From Deltaproteobacteria bacterium (lineage in GTDB: Bacteria > Desulfobacterota > Binatia > Binatales > Binataceae): a DNA stretch of 64,000 nucleotides. The notes beneath the pieces were generated by a model. That model did not search any database. It saw nothing but the letters and a program-made list of their open reading frames with translations, and was not told where the DNA came from. Within the stretch, counting starts at the first letter, position 1. Each line of letters opens with the position of its first letter. The DNA lies in assembly GCA_003135135.1 (NCBI GenBank), contig PLDK01000024.1:54536-118535 (forward strand). The letters are read 5' to 3'. The position numbers and the translations under genes are program-made. Shown piece after piece: positions 1 to 6,389 of the stretch.

Positions 1-22
1 TGCAGGGGTCACCCCTGCCGCA
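1..22. repeat. Dispersed hairpin element, copy 1
   Basis: This is a short palindrome with arms GCAGGGGT and ACCCCTGC. A near-identical copy lies at 36188-36208. In both places a GCAGGTGA word follows within a few bases, so the two look like copies of one intergenic repeat family and not a chance hairpin. It lies upstream of the SDR gene and could end transcription from a gene to the left of the window. Confidence 0.5.
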
Positions 23-117
23 GGTGATTCTTTCCTCATCCTTCCATCCCGGTTGCATCCTCGCGCATCCGGTCGTAACGTCTTCGCGTTTGCATCATCT
101 ATATACGCGAGGTTGGT

Positions 118-885
118 ATGGATCTTAAAAATGTGGTCGCGCTTGTGACCGGTGGCGGCTCCGGACTTGGCGAAGCAACCGTCGGCGAATTCGCGTCGGC
201 TGGCGCAAAGGTGGCGATTCTCGATTTAGCGTCGTCGCCCGGCGCCAAAGTTGCCGAGTCGCTCGGCGCCAACGCGATCTTCGTCACGGCCGATGTAGGC
301 AGCGCCGACCAGGTGACCGACGCGATTGCGAAAACGGTGGCCAAGTTCGGTCTGATTAATGTCGCGATAAACTGCGCCGGTATCGGCCGCGCGATGCGCA
401 CGGTCACCAAGGAAGGCCCGCACTCGCTGGACCTGTTCAGCAAGGTGATCGCGGTCAATCTCATCGGCACCTTCAACGTGACGCGGCTGGCGGCGGCGCA
501 GATGGCAAAAAATCAGCCCGGCGCCGACGGTGAGCGCGGCGTGATCATCAACACCGCGTCGGTCGCCGCGTATGACGGACAGATCGGGCAGGTTGCTTAT
601 TCGGCGTCGAAGGGCGGCGTGGTCGCGATGACGTTGCCGATAGCGCGCGACCTGGCGTCGCTCGGCATCCGCGTCTGCACGATCGCGCCGGGAACGTTCG
701 AGACTCCGATGCTGGCGGGTTTGCCCGAGGCGAACCGCAAAGCGCTGGCCGCGCAGATTCCGTTTCCGCAGCGCCTCGGCAAGCCGGCTGAATACGCGGC
801 GCTCGCGCGGCACATCGTCGAGAACGGGATGCTCAACGGCGAGACGATCCGGCTTGACGGCGCACTGCGGATGCCCCCGCGGTAG
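118..885 (+). CDS. Short-chain dehydrogenase/reductase, 3-hydroxyacyl-CoA dehydrogenase type 2-like
   Basis: The 255-residue protein is a classical NAD(P)-dependent short-chain dehydrogenase. The cofactor-binding TGGGSGLG lies at residues 11-18, followed by Asp36, which usually favours NAD over NADP. The NCAG motif is at 85-88 and the catalytic YSASK has Tyr161 and Lys165, with a serine in NTASVAA before it. The overall pattern, including the VTADV stretch, resembles the HSD10/type 2 hydroxyacyl-CoA dehydrogenases, which oxidise 3-hydroxyacyl-CoA or hydroxysteroids. The substrate cannot be fixed from sequence. A GAGG ribosome site sits just before the ATG. It ends 9 bases from the convergent exporter permease gene. 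Confidence 0.85.
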   Translation: MDLKNVVALVTGGGSGLGEATVGEFASAGAKVAILDLASSPGAKVAESLGANAIFVTADVGSADQVTDAIAKTVAKFGLINVAINCAGIGRAMRTVTKEGPHSLDLFSKVIAVNLIGTFNVTRLAAAQMAKNQPGADGERGVIINTASVAAYDGQIGQVAYSASKGGVVAMTLPIARDLASLGIRVCTIAPGTFETPMLAGLPEANRKALAAQIPFPQRLGKPAEYAALARHIVENGMLNGETIRLDGALRMPPR

Positions 886-893
886 CTCGCCGC

Positions 894-1679
894 TTAAATC
901 GTTGAGGCGGTGCGCGCGGCGCGCGTCGCCAGGATAAAGGCGAACGCGGCAAACGCGATCGCAATCGCAACCGACGATCCCATCGGCATCGTCGCGCCGC
1001 TTAAGGCCGGCTCGGCGAGATACAGTCCCCGCCGAAGCGCATCCACCGCGTAGGTCAGGGGATTCAAGCGCGTCGTCCACTGGAACCATGCCGGCGCGCC
1101 CGCCACCGGAAAGACCGCGCCCGACAGCATCCAGATCGGAAGCAGGAGCATGTTCATGAACGCGTGGAAGCCCTGCGTCGATTCGGTTCGCCACGCCATC
1201 GCCAGCCCGATGCTGGTCATCGCGAACGCGATCAGCGCCATAATCGCGGCCGACACCGCGATCGCTTCGAGGCTGAGGTGGATTCCCGCCAGCGGCGCCA
1301 TCGCGAGGAAGATCGCTCCCTGCATCAGGGACAGCGTCGTGCAGCCAAGCGCCTGGCCGAGCACGATCGTCGCGCGTGAGATCGGCGCGACCAGCACGCC
1401 CTGCAGAAAGCCCTGGCGGCGATCGTCCACGGTCGAGGCGGTCGCGAAGATCGCCGTGAACAGCAGCATCAGCACGATCACGCCGGGATAAAAGTATTGC
1501 GCGTAGTCGATGCCGGCCGGCATCCCGCTGGGCTTGAATGACGCTTGCAGGCCGGCGCCGAGCAGCAGCCAGAAAACCAGCGGCGTCGCAATCGCGCTCA
1601 TCACGCGGATCGGTTGGCGGATGAAGCGCACGATCTCGCGCTGCCAGAGGGTTGCGGCCTGGAGAAAAATTTCGCGCAT
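894..1679 (-). CDS. ABC-2 type exporter permease (DrrB-like)
   Basis: This 261-residue membrane protein has the ABC-2 permease layout: a cytoplasmic N-terminus that begins MREIFLQAATLWQREIVRFIRQP, about six hydrophobic segments, and the conserved region around LNPLTYAVDALRRGLY near residue 215. Such permeases pair with a DrrA-type ATPase to export drugs, lipids or polysaccharides. The likely partner ATPase is on the same strand at 4002-4991, but 2.3 kb of unrelated genes lies between them. Directly upstream (1686-1745) is a short reading frame resembling an ATPase C-terminus, which suggests that the two genes were once adjacent. Confidence 0.85.
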   Translation of the reverse strand: MREIFLQAATLWQREIVRFIRQPIRVMSAIATPLVFWLLLGAGLQASFKPSGMPAGIDYAQYFYPGVIVLMLLFTAIFATASTVDDRRQGFLQGVLVAPISRATIVLGQALGCTTLSLMQGAIFLAMAPLAGIHLSLEAIAVSAAIMALIAFAMTSIGLAMAWRTESTQGFHAFMNMLLLPIWMLSGAVFPVAGAPAWFQWTTRLNPLTYAVDALRRGLYLAEPALSGATMPMGSSVAIAIAFAAFAFILATRAARTASTI

Positions 1680-1685
1680 CTTCGT

Positions 1686-1745
1686 CTATTCCGTCTGCGC
1701 CGTATCCGCGAAGAACTGGTGTCCGGTGAGACTTAGCTGGATCAT
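1686..1745 (-). pseudogene. Remnant of ABC ATPase C-terminus upstream of the permease
   Basis: Read leftwards, these bases encode LSLTGHQFFADTAQTE followed by a stop 6 bases before the permease ATG. The intact exporter ATPase at 4002-4991 ends VHLTGHQWHSDIEP. The shared LTGHQ lies at the same distance from the stop (about 10 residues), and DrrA-type ATPases commonly end in such an LTG tail. I read this as the displaced 3' end of the ATPase gene that originally preceded the permease. Codons differ (GGA CAC against GGG CAT), so the separation is old or the tail came from a paralogue. Confidence 0.5.
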
Positions 1746-1834
1746 GATCGATCACAACGTATCAGAAACTCAATGAAAATGGGGAGTCTGTTTGAAAGCG
1801 GAATCGATCTAGTGGGCCGAGTTCCGTGGAGTTC

Positions 1835-1852
1835 GGCAGACGATTGGCAGAC
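1835..1852. repeat. 18-bp direct repeat, left copy
   Basis: The word GGCAGACGATTGGCAGAC occurs here and identically at 3940-3957. It contains an internal repeat, GGCAGAC-GATT-GGCAGAC. The two copies bracket the block of small genes between the exporter permease and ATPase and may be its insertion ends. Confidence 0.65.
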
Positions 1853-1868
1853 GTTTGTTCCCCGCCAA

Positions 1869-1894
1869 AGAGCGGCTCGGCAACGGGCCGCTTT
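1869..1894. terminator. Stem-loop in the exporter insertion, possible terminator
   Basis: Arms AGAGCGGC and GCCGCTTT can pair (with one G-T pair) around a 10-base loop. The run of T after it is short, so termination would be weak. It lies just inside the left 18-bp repeat. Confidence 0.35.
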
Positions 1895-1943
1895 GTCGTG
1901 GGGTGAAGTTGTCGAGCCTGCGGGAGTCTGCTAACTGACGGGC

Positions 1944-2648
1944 ATGAACCCCCGACACGCCGCCGCGCTCGCGCTTATGGGCTGGTATCTGATGGTGCCG
2001 TTGTTGATTCCCTGCTGGACCATAACCGTTCTCTCCGGTTGCTCAACGGCTTATACCGCTGCGCCAGCACCGGAAGTTCAGCCCCCTAATCTTCCCCCGG
2101 CATGCATCTTATTTCTTTCCCAGCCCGCGCCTGAACGAGTATACGAGGCAAAGCAAAACATGTTATCTACCGCGTCATCCGATTACAGGATGAGCCAGAC
2201 GAATCAAATTCAGGAGCTTGAGGAGCAGCGTGATTTTGCTGAGGGCGTTGCCGACTCGCTCAGACAGGACCAGTCGGCAGCGCACGAAGTGGGTCAACAC
2301 GGAATCGAGGTGGCAGCTTCTCGCGCCGAAGAGCTGGAAGAGGCAAAGATTGGCCAGCTCAATAAGAGGATGACTGTCATCCAGAATGCCCAGCACTTAG
2401 CAGCACTTAAAAACTATGACGCCGCAATGGCGGAGGAGGCTCTCGGCGGAGTTTTGGTGATAAGCCCAGTCACCCGGGAAAGTCTTACTCGCGACCTGCG
2501 CGCCTTTTCCCCCTTTGCTTTCCAAAAACGCGATCTGTTCTGCTCGTATCTCATGGGGCAGATGTCGGATAGTGAGTACGCGCGGCGCTCCAACTCCGTT
2601 GCGCCATGGCAGCATGAAACTTTACTGTTCACGAACCCGAACCCGTGA
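1944..2648 (+). CDS. Hypothetical lipoprotein with coiled coil and N-terminal GWYLM motif
   Basis: I do not recognise this 234-residue protein. It opens with an alanine-rich stretch and the words ALALMGWYLM (residues 9-18), then a hydrophobic segment that ends in LSGC near residue 33, a plausible lipobox. The middle (about 90-160) is rich in Glu, Gln and Leu heptads and probably forms a coiled coil. A helical, basic C-terminus follows. The DNA encoding the GWYLM motif is repeated almost exactly 694 bases downstream. Base and codon use look less GC-biased than in the flanking exporter genes, which fits an acquired segment. Confidence 0.6.
   Translation: MNPRHAAALALMGWYLMVPLLIPCWTITVLSGCSTAYTAAPAPEVQPPNLPPACILFLSQPAPERVYEAKQNMLSTASSDYRMSQTNQIQELEEQRDFAEGVADSLRQDQSAAHEVGQHGIEVAASRAEELEEAKIGQLNKRMTVIQNAQHLAALKNYDAAMAEEALGGVLVISPVTRESLTRDLRAFSPFAFQKRDLFCSYLMGQMSDSEYARRSNSVAPWQHETLLFTNPNP
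1958..1994 (+). repeat. 37-bp direct repeat encoding the ALAL-GWYLM peptide, copy 1
   Basis: This stretch matches 2652-2688 at 36 of 37 positions (A against G at one base). Both copies encode AAALAL-M/V-GWYLM in frame. Here it forms the N-terminus of the predicted lipoprotein. Confidence 0.75.
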
Positions 2649-2651
2649 CCG

Positions 2652-2688
2652 CGCCGCCGCGCTCGCGCTTGTGGGCTGGTATCTGATG
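2652..2688 (+). repeat. 37-bp direct repeat encoding the ALAL-GWYLM peptide, copy 2
   Basis: This second copy encodes AAALALVGWYLM followed by NEKGR and a stop at 2704-2706, which overlaps the ATG of the next gene at 2703. The reading frame lacks a good start of its own, so this may be a leader-peptide relic or a translated leader coupled to the gene at 2703. Confidence 0.7.
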
Positions 2689-2702
2689 AATGAAAAAGGT
2701 CG

Positions 2703-3026
2703 ATGACTCTCAGAACCACAACCATCGTCTTCGTGATGCTCGCGTTCAGCCTCGGACCCGCGTGGCCGACGCGCGCGCAAGAATCGCAGATCGTCGCGGA
2801 GTGCACCAAGAAATCCCAAGTCGTGCGCGCAATCGCCCGCGACAGGGATTTGGGCGTCCCTTCGGAGAAGGTGATCACAACAGTAAACGAGCAAGGCGAC
2901 ATGACTGCGGACGACAAGGCGCGCATGATTGGCCTCGTGACAATGATCTATGGGGATCGCGGTCTGACGCCTGATCAGTGGGCGAACGAAGCACTGCTGA
3001 CCTGCATGAAGAAGCGAGCACAATGA
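2703..3026 (+). CDS. Small secreted protein of unknown function
   Basis: The 107-residue product begins with a clear signal peptide (hydrophobic TTTIVFVMLAFSLGP, cleavage probably after ARAQ near residue 26). The mature part has two cysteines (in AECTKK and LLTCMKK) that could form a disulfide. No known family is recognised. The ATG overlaps the stop of the short GWYLM frame (ATGA), so the two may be translationally coupled. It is the second of three small rightward genes in the putative insertion. Confidence 0.6.
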   Translation: MTLRTTTIVFVMLAFSLGPAWPTRAQESQIVAECTKKSQVVRAIARDRDLGVPSEKVITTVNEQGDMTADDKARMIGLVTMIYGDRGLTPDQWANEALLTCMKKRAQ

Positions 3027-3089
3027 ACAACGCCACCTTCATCGGCGGTCACTACTACGCTCCTGTTACCCCAACTTTTTGGCGCTGAA

Positions 3090-3545
3090 ATGTGGAGACG
3101 TAACAACAGAAACATTGCGATGATTATTGTGGTTGCAGGGCTGATTGCACTTGCATTCGCAGCCCCGGCACCTGCAGAGGAAAAAGCGTACGAGAAACTT
3201 GCTCGTTTGATTCAAGTTACCTCGGAAGACGACTTTGAACCTACGGTGGCGACCTTGGTGGCAGGCGAACTTTCATGCCCGTCTAGCCGTGCCTTGGTCA
3301 TGGTAATTAGCTGCGCGTCCGAACTGTTGAGCGCGCCCGACGTGACCGCCGCCGTAATGGCCGAATGCAAGCGTGAGTCGGCCGAACTTGGTTGCGCCAA
3401 AACCAAAGCAAGCCAACGGGTAAATGTATTAAAAGTTTACGATTTGACCGTCCCGGGCAAGCCACCGGACAAGCGCATTCTAGCGAAGGTAAGGCTCAAA
3501 AGCGGGGATGACTCGTACGTGGGAGTGGCTTCACTGGACTTTTAG
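3090..3545 (+). CDS. Small secreted protein of unknown function
   Basis: The 151-residue product carries an N-terminal hydrophobic segment (IIVVAGLIALAFAAP) ending in PAPAEE, typical of a Sec signal peptide cleaved near residue 30. The mature region has four cysteines (SCPSS, SCASE, ECKRE, GCAKT) and is otherwise undistinguished. The ATG at 3120 would also give a complete signal peptide. Codon use is less GC-biased than in the neighbouring exporter genes. The function is unknown. Confidence 0.55.
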   Translation: MWRRNNRNIAMIIVVAGLIALAFAAPAPAEEKAYEKLARLIQVTSEDDFEPTVATLVAGELSCPSSRALVMVISCASELLSAPDVTAAVMAECKRESAELGCAKTKASQRVNVLKVYDLTVPGKPPDKRILAKVRLKSGDDSYVGVASLDF

Positions 3546-3578
3546 CAGTCGAGTCAGTTAGGTGCTGCGTCTTATCAC

Positions 3579-3788
3579 CTACGCCCGGCTAGGGCATCCC
3601 GCCGGGCAAGCATCTCGTCTGCCAATTGGGCCGCCGCCCGGGCGCGGTGGTTCGAAGTGCCAGTACACAGTGCCGCACTTCGGGCATTCCCCCGTGTAAT
3701 GAAGAAAACTGGAGCCGGGTAAGTCGGTCCCGTCCGTGTACACCATTTTTGTGCTTCCGCAGGTTGGGGTTGGACACGCCTGTTTCAT
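3579..3788 (-). CDS. Small zinc-ribbon-like protein
   Basis: The frame is open from 3884, but the start at 3788 has a GAGG ribosome site nine bases upstream and gives a 69-residue protein. It begins MKQACPTPTCGS and later has CPKCGTVYW, so the CxxxxC and CxxC pairs could hold one zinc ion in a rubredoxin or zinc-ribbon fold. The tail is Pro/Gly-rich. It is the only leftward gene in the block between the exporter genes. No specific role can be assigned. Confidence 0.5.
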   Translation of the reverse strand: MKQACPTPTCGSTKMVYTDGTDLPGSSFLHYTGECPKCGTVYWHFEPPRPGGGPIGRRDACPAGCPSRA

Positions 3789-3939
3789 TATTCTCATCCT
3801 CGCCAGCAATAATGGCGCCTGAATGATTTGAGAGTCCAGCGCGCCCAGCGCGGACCGCGCGAAATAGCGCGACGCTGCGCACACGACGGCCCGTGTCGGG
3901 TTTTCGGTCGCGATGTCGGGTTGTGCCGGTTGCTCGAAC

Positions 3940-3957
3940 GGCAGACGATTGGCAGAC
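3940..3957. repeat. 18-bp direct repeat, right copy
   Basis: Identical to 1835-1852. It lies 45 bases beyond the stop of the exporter ATPase gene, so the two copies enclose about 2.1 kb. Confidence 0.65.
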
Positions 3958-4001
3958 CGTCGCGCGAGAAATCGCTAAGTAGCCGAAGTGTTAAGGTGTT
4001 C

Positions 4002-4991
4002 TTAGGGCTCGATGTCCGAGTGCCACTGATGCCCGGTGAGGTGCACGAATACGTCCTCGAGAGTCGGCTTGCCGAATGAGACCGATTCGATCTCCTCGCC
4101 GAATGCGTCGATCAGGTCGCGAACCAATTCATGCCCGCGGGTTCGTTCGATACGGATCGCGCCGTCCACGAGCTGGCTCTTGAGCTTGAAGCGCTGGAGG
4201 ATTTTTCCTTGCAGGAGTTCAGGCGCTTGCGCCCGAATCACGATTACGTCACCGCCGACCTCGGACTTGAGTTCGCGCGGCGGCGCGATTGCGACCAGCT
4301 TGCCTTGGTGCAGCATCCCGATCCGATCGCATCGCTCCGCCTCTTCCATGTAATGCGTCGTCAGCACGACGGTCACGCCCTCGCGCTCGCGCAGATGCTC
4401 GAGGTAATTCGCAAACTCGCGGCGCGCCGCCGGATCCAGCCCCGTGCTGGGCTCGTCGAGCAGCAGCAGCTCCGGCTCGTGGAGCAGCGCCTTGGCGAGC
4501 TCGACCCGGCGCTGCAGTCCGCCCGACAACGTCTCGACCCGGTCGCGCTCGCGCGCCGACAGTCTGAGCCGCTCGAGCATCGCCGCAATCCGCTCGCGCA
4601 GCCGCGGGCCGGTGATTCCATACAGATGACCGTGATAGGCGAGATTCTCGCCGACCGTCAGCTTGCCGTCGAGACTCGGATGCTGAAACACGACGCCGAG
4701 CCGCCGCCGCACTGCGCCGGTTTCTCCCGCCAGGTCGTGACCGAACATTCGCGCGCTTCCCGATTGAATCGGCGCCAGCGTCGAGAGCAGCTTGAACAAA
4801 GTGGTCTTGCCGCCGCCGTTGGGTCCCAGGAAGCCAAAGAACTCGCCGCGGGCGATCGAGAAAGTCACGTTGCTGAGCGCCTCGCGATCGCCGTAGCGAA
4901 AGCCCAGCGCGCGCGCGTCGAGCGCGGCGGATTCACCGCGAATCGCGTCGTCCGCGGTCTGCGATCGATTCGAGATCGTCGAGGCGCTCAC
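4002..4991 (-). CDS. ABC exporter ATP-binding protein (DrrA-like)
   Basis: The 329-residue product is a single ABC ATPase domain. Walker A GPNGGGKTT is at residues 56-64, the signature LSGGLQRR follows near 155, and Walker B LLLLDEPSTGLD near 178. The H-loop is in TTHYMEEAERCDR. A C-terminal DrrA-type extension ends in LEDVFVHLTGHQ. The GTG start at 4991 overlaps the stop of the upstream peptidase gene (GTGA), so the pair is translationally coupled. The longer open frame upstream is not used. It should power the permease at 894-1679, now 2.3 kb away, to export an unknown substrate. Confidence 0.85.
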   Translation of the reverse strand: MSASTISNRSQTADDAIRGESAALDARALGFRYGDREALSNVTFSIARGEFFGFLGPNGGGKTTLFKLLSTLAPIQSGSARMFGHDLAGETGAVRRRLGVVFQHPSLDGKLTVGENLAYHGHLYGITGPRLRERIAAMLERLRLSARERDRVETLSGGLQRRVELAKALLHEPELLLLDEPSTGLDPAARREFANYLEHLREREGVTVVLTTHYMEEAERCDRIGMLHQGKLVAIAPPRELKSEVGGDVIVIRAQAPELLQGKILQRFKLKSQLVDGAIRIERTRGHELVRDLIDAFGEEIESVSFGKPTLEDVFVHLTGHQWHSDIEP

Positions 4992-5725
4992 GGTTGGCCC
5001 AGTCCGCCCGCGGGCCGCGTGCCTTGCTCCGTCAGTCCGAGTTCTGCGCGATGCCATCCGTCCTGAAACGCCGACGTGCGCTCGCCGCCGTTGCCGTGCC
5101 CCGACGCGGCGCCGACAAAGTCGTCGCCCGTGAGCTGGTAGTAGCGCGTCACTTCGACGGGATCGAGCCGCCGAATCCCCATCCGCTCGAGCGAGTAGCC
5201 GGCGAAATGATCCGCGGCGAGTTCCTTGTTTTTCACCGGAACGCCGGCATTGCCGGGATCGAAGTCAGCGTGCGCGAGATGGCCGAGCTCGTGCGCGAAG
5301 ATCGCGTAGAGCATCGGGCGAACGGTGTCCGGGTCATCGATTCCCATCCACCGTTGAAACAGGCTGTCGAGGAACTGCTGGTTGTAGAAGATGCATCCGC
5401 CGCTGCTTGCGTGAGGCGAGCCGGCTCCGAGCGATTCGTAAACCGGAAAGTTGGTTCCCCACATATCGTTGAGCTGTTCGACGATCGTCTTGTACGGCTC
5501 GCCCGCCGGCCGCGCCGCTTCGCCGCACGCCACCAGCGCGCCGCCCGCGGCTTTGGCGGCGGGCGCGGCGCCCGCGCTGGTGTCCGCCGGCGCGTTGGTC
5601 GTATGCCGCTCGATCACCTGCCAGTCGTCGTCGGCGTGGATCGAATTCGCGCCGATCACGACGCCGCCCGCGAGCATCGCAAATGCCGCCAGCGCCATCG
5701 CTGTCGTTTCGATTGGCTTCCTCAA
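4988..5725 (-). CDS. Putative secreted or membrane-anchored zinc metallopeptidase
   Basis: The 245-residue protein has an N-terminal hydrophobic segment (MALAAFAMLAGGVVIGA) that should act as a signal peptide or anchor. The zinc site HELGH is at residues 145-149, with ELAAD at 168-172 as a likely third ligand, as in the neutral zinc metallopeptidase and M48-like groups. A cysteine pair (around 67 and 111) may form a disulfide outside the cytoplasm. The gene is directly upstream of the exporter ATPase with a 4-base overlap, so it may process the exported product or the envelope. The substrate is unknown. Confidence 0.7.
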   Translation of the reverse strand: MRKPIETTAMALAAFAMLAGGVVIGANSIHADDDWQVIERHTTNAPADTSAGAAPAAKAAGGALVACGEAARPAGEPYKTIVEQLNDMWGTNFPVYESLGAGSPHASSGGCIFYNQQFLDSLFQRWMGIDDPDTVRPMLYAIFAHELGHLAHADFDPGNAGVPVKNKELAADHFAGYSLERMGIRRLDPVEVTRYYQLTGDDFVGAASGHGNGGERTSAFQDGWHRAELGLTEQGTRPAGGLGQP

Positions 5726-6043
5726 TTGGTTACGGTGCCGCGCGACGGTCCATCGACGAAAACGCTGCTCTTGGATCGCAGAGAATTTTTGTCATCTGCC
5801 ATGTCGTGTTACATCCCGCGATCGGATCCCGCGGCCGATGGCGATTAATGATTTGTATAACAGCGCGCGCCCCCGCGAAATCCCAGGTCAGGGTGGCGCG
5901 GCCCGCGCGTGCGTGCAGCATGGCGGGCGAGGCATTCGACGCGGCAGCGCAGCAGGAGTACTAGGCGGCCGGCTGCCGTCAAAGCTGCGTATTTGACTTT
6001 GGACTCCGCCTTATACGATGAACACTGTGAGGGCACTATTTTC
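5726..6043. other. Divergent intergenic region
   Basis: This 318-base gap separates the leftward peptidase-ATPase pair from the rightward Ldi-like pair and should hold promoters for both. I see no clear operator or RNA structure. The reading frames that cross it have unconvincing composition. Confidence 0.4.
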
Positions 6044-6370
6044 ATGCCGTGTTGCGCATTCGCAGCGTTCATCGTCAGCCAGGTCGTGCTGGGCTTCGGC
6101 GTCATCAGGCGATTCGTGCTGAGATCGGGCGATACGCTCGACGACGCGCCGGGTAATCTCGCGACCGAGTGGCGATTGATCGGCGCCCCGCCCGCGACCG
6201 CGGCGCCGCAGTCGAGTCGCGGCCTGGGGCTGCGCACACTGGCGATTGCCGCATCGATAGAGATTCTGCTGGCGAGCGGCGCCGCATACGGCTACCACCT
6301 GCACACGCATCATAATCACCACGACCTCGCCCGCGTCGCGAGCGTGCCGGTTCCCGTTTGCATGAGATAA
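6044..6370 (+). CDS. Small membrane protein with histidine-rich tail
   Basis: The start chosen is the ATG at 6044, preceded by GAGGG about 11 bases upstream. The 108-residue product has an N-terminal hydrophobic stretch (CAFAAFIVSQVVLGFGVI), a Pro/Ala-rich linker, a second hydrophobic segment (LAIAASIEILLASGAAY) and then YHLHTHHNHHD, a cluster of histidines that could bind metal. It lies 19 bases before the Ldi-like gene and is probably co-transcribed with it. No family is recognised. Confidence 0.55.
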   Translation: MPCCAFAAFIVSQVVLGFGVIRRFVLRSGDTLDDAPGNLATEWRLIGAPPATAAPQSSRGLGLRTLAIAASIEILLASGAAYGYHLHTHHNHHDLARVASVPVPVCMR

Positions 6371-6389
6371 GGAATCGAGGAGAACAGCC

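Noticed and set aside
3-100. Promoter or riboswitch upstream of the first SDR gene
   Set aside because: Apart from the hairpin element no convincing -35/-10 pair or aptamer-like structure was visible.
226-1755. 509-codon open frame on the minus strand over the SDR and permease genes
   Set aside because: It is Arg- and Asp-rich and low in hydrophobic order, typical of a GC-rich shadow frame, and overlaps two recognisable genes.
4131-5066. 311-codon rightward frame over the exporter ATPase
   Set aside because: It is the antisense shadow of a well-supported ABC ATPase.
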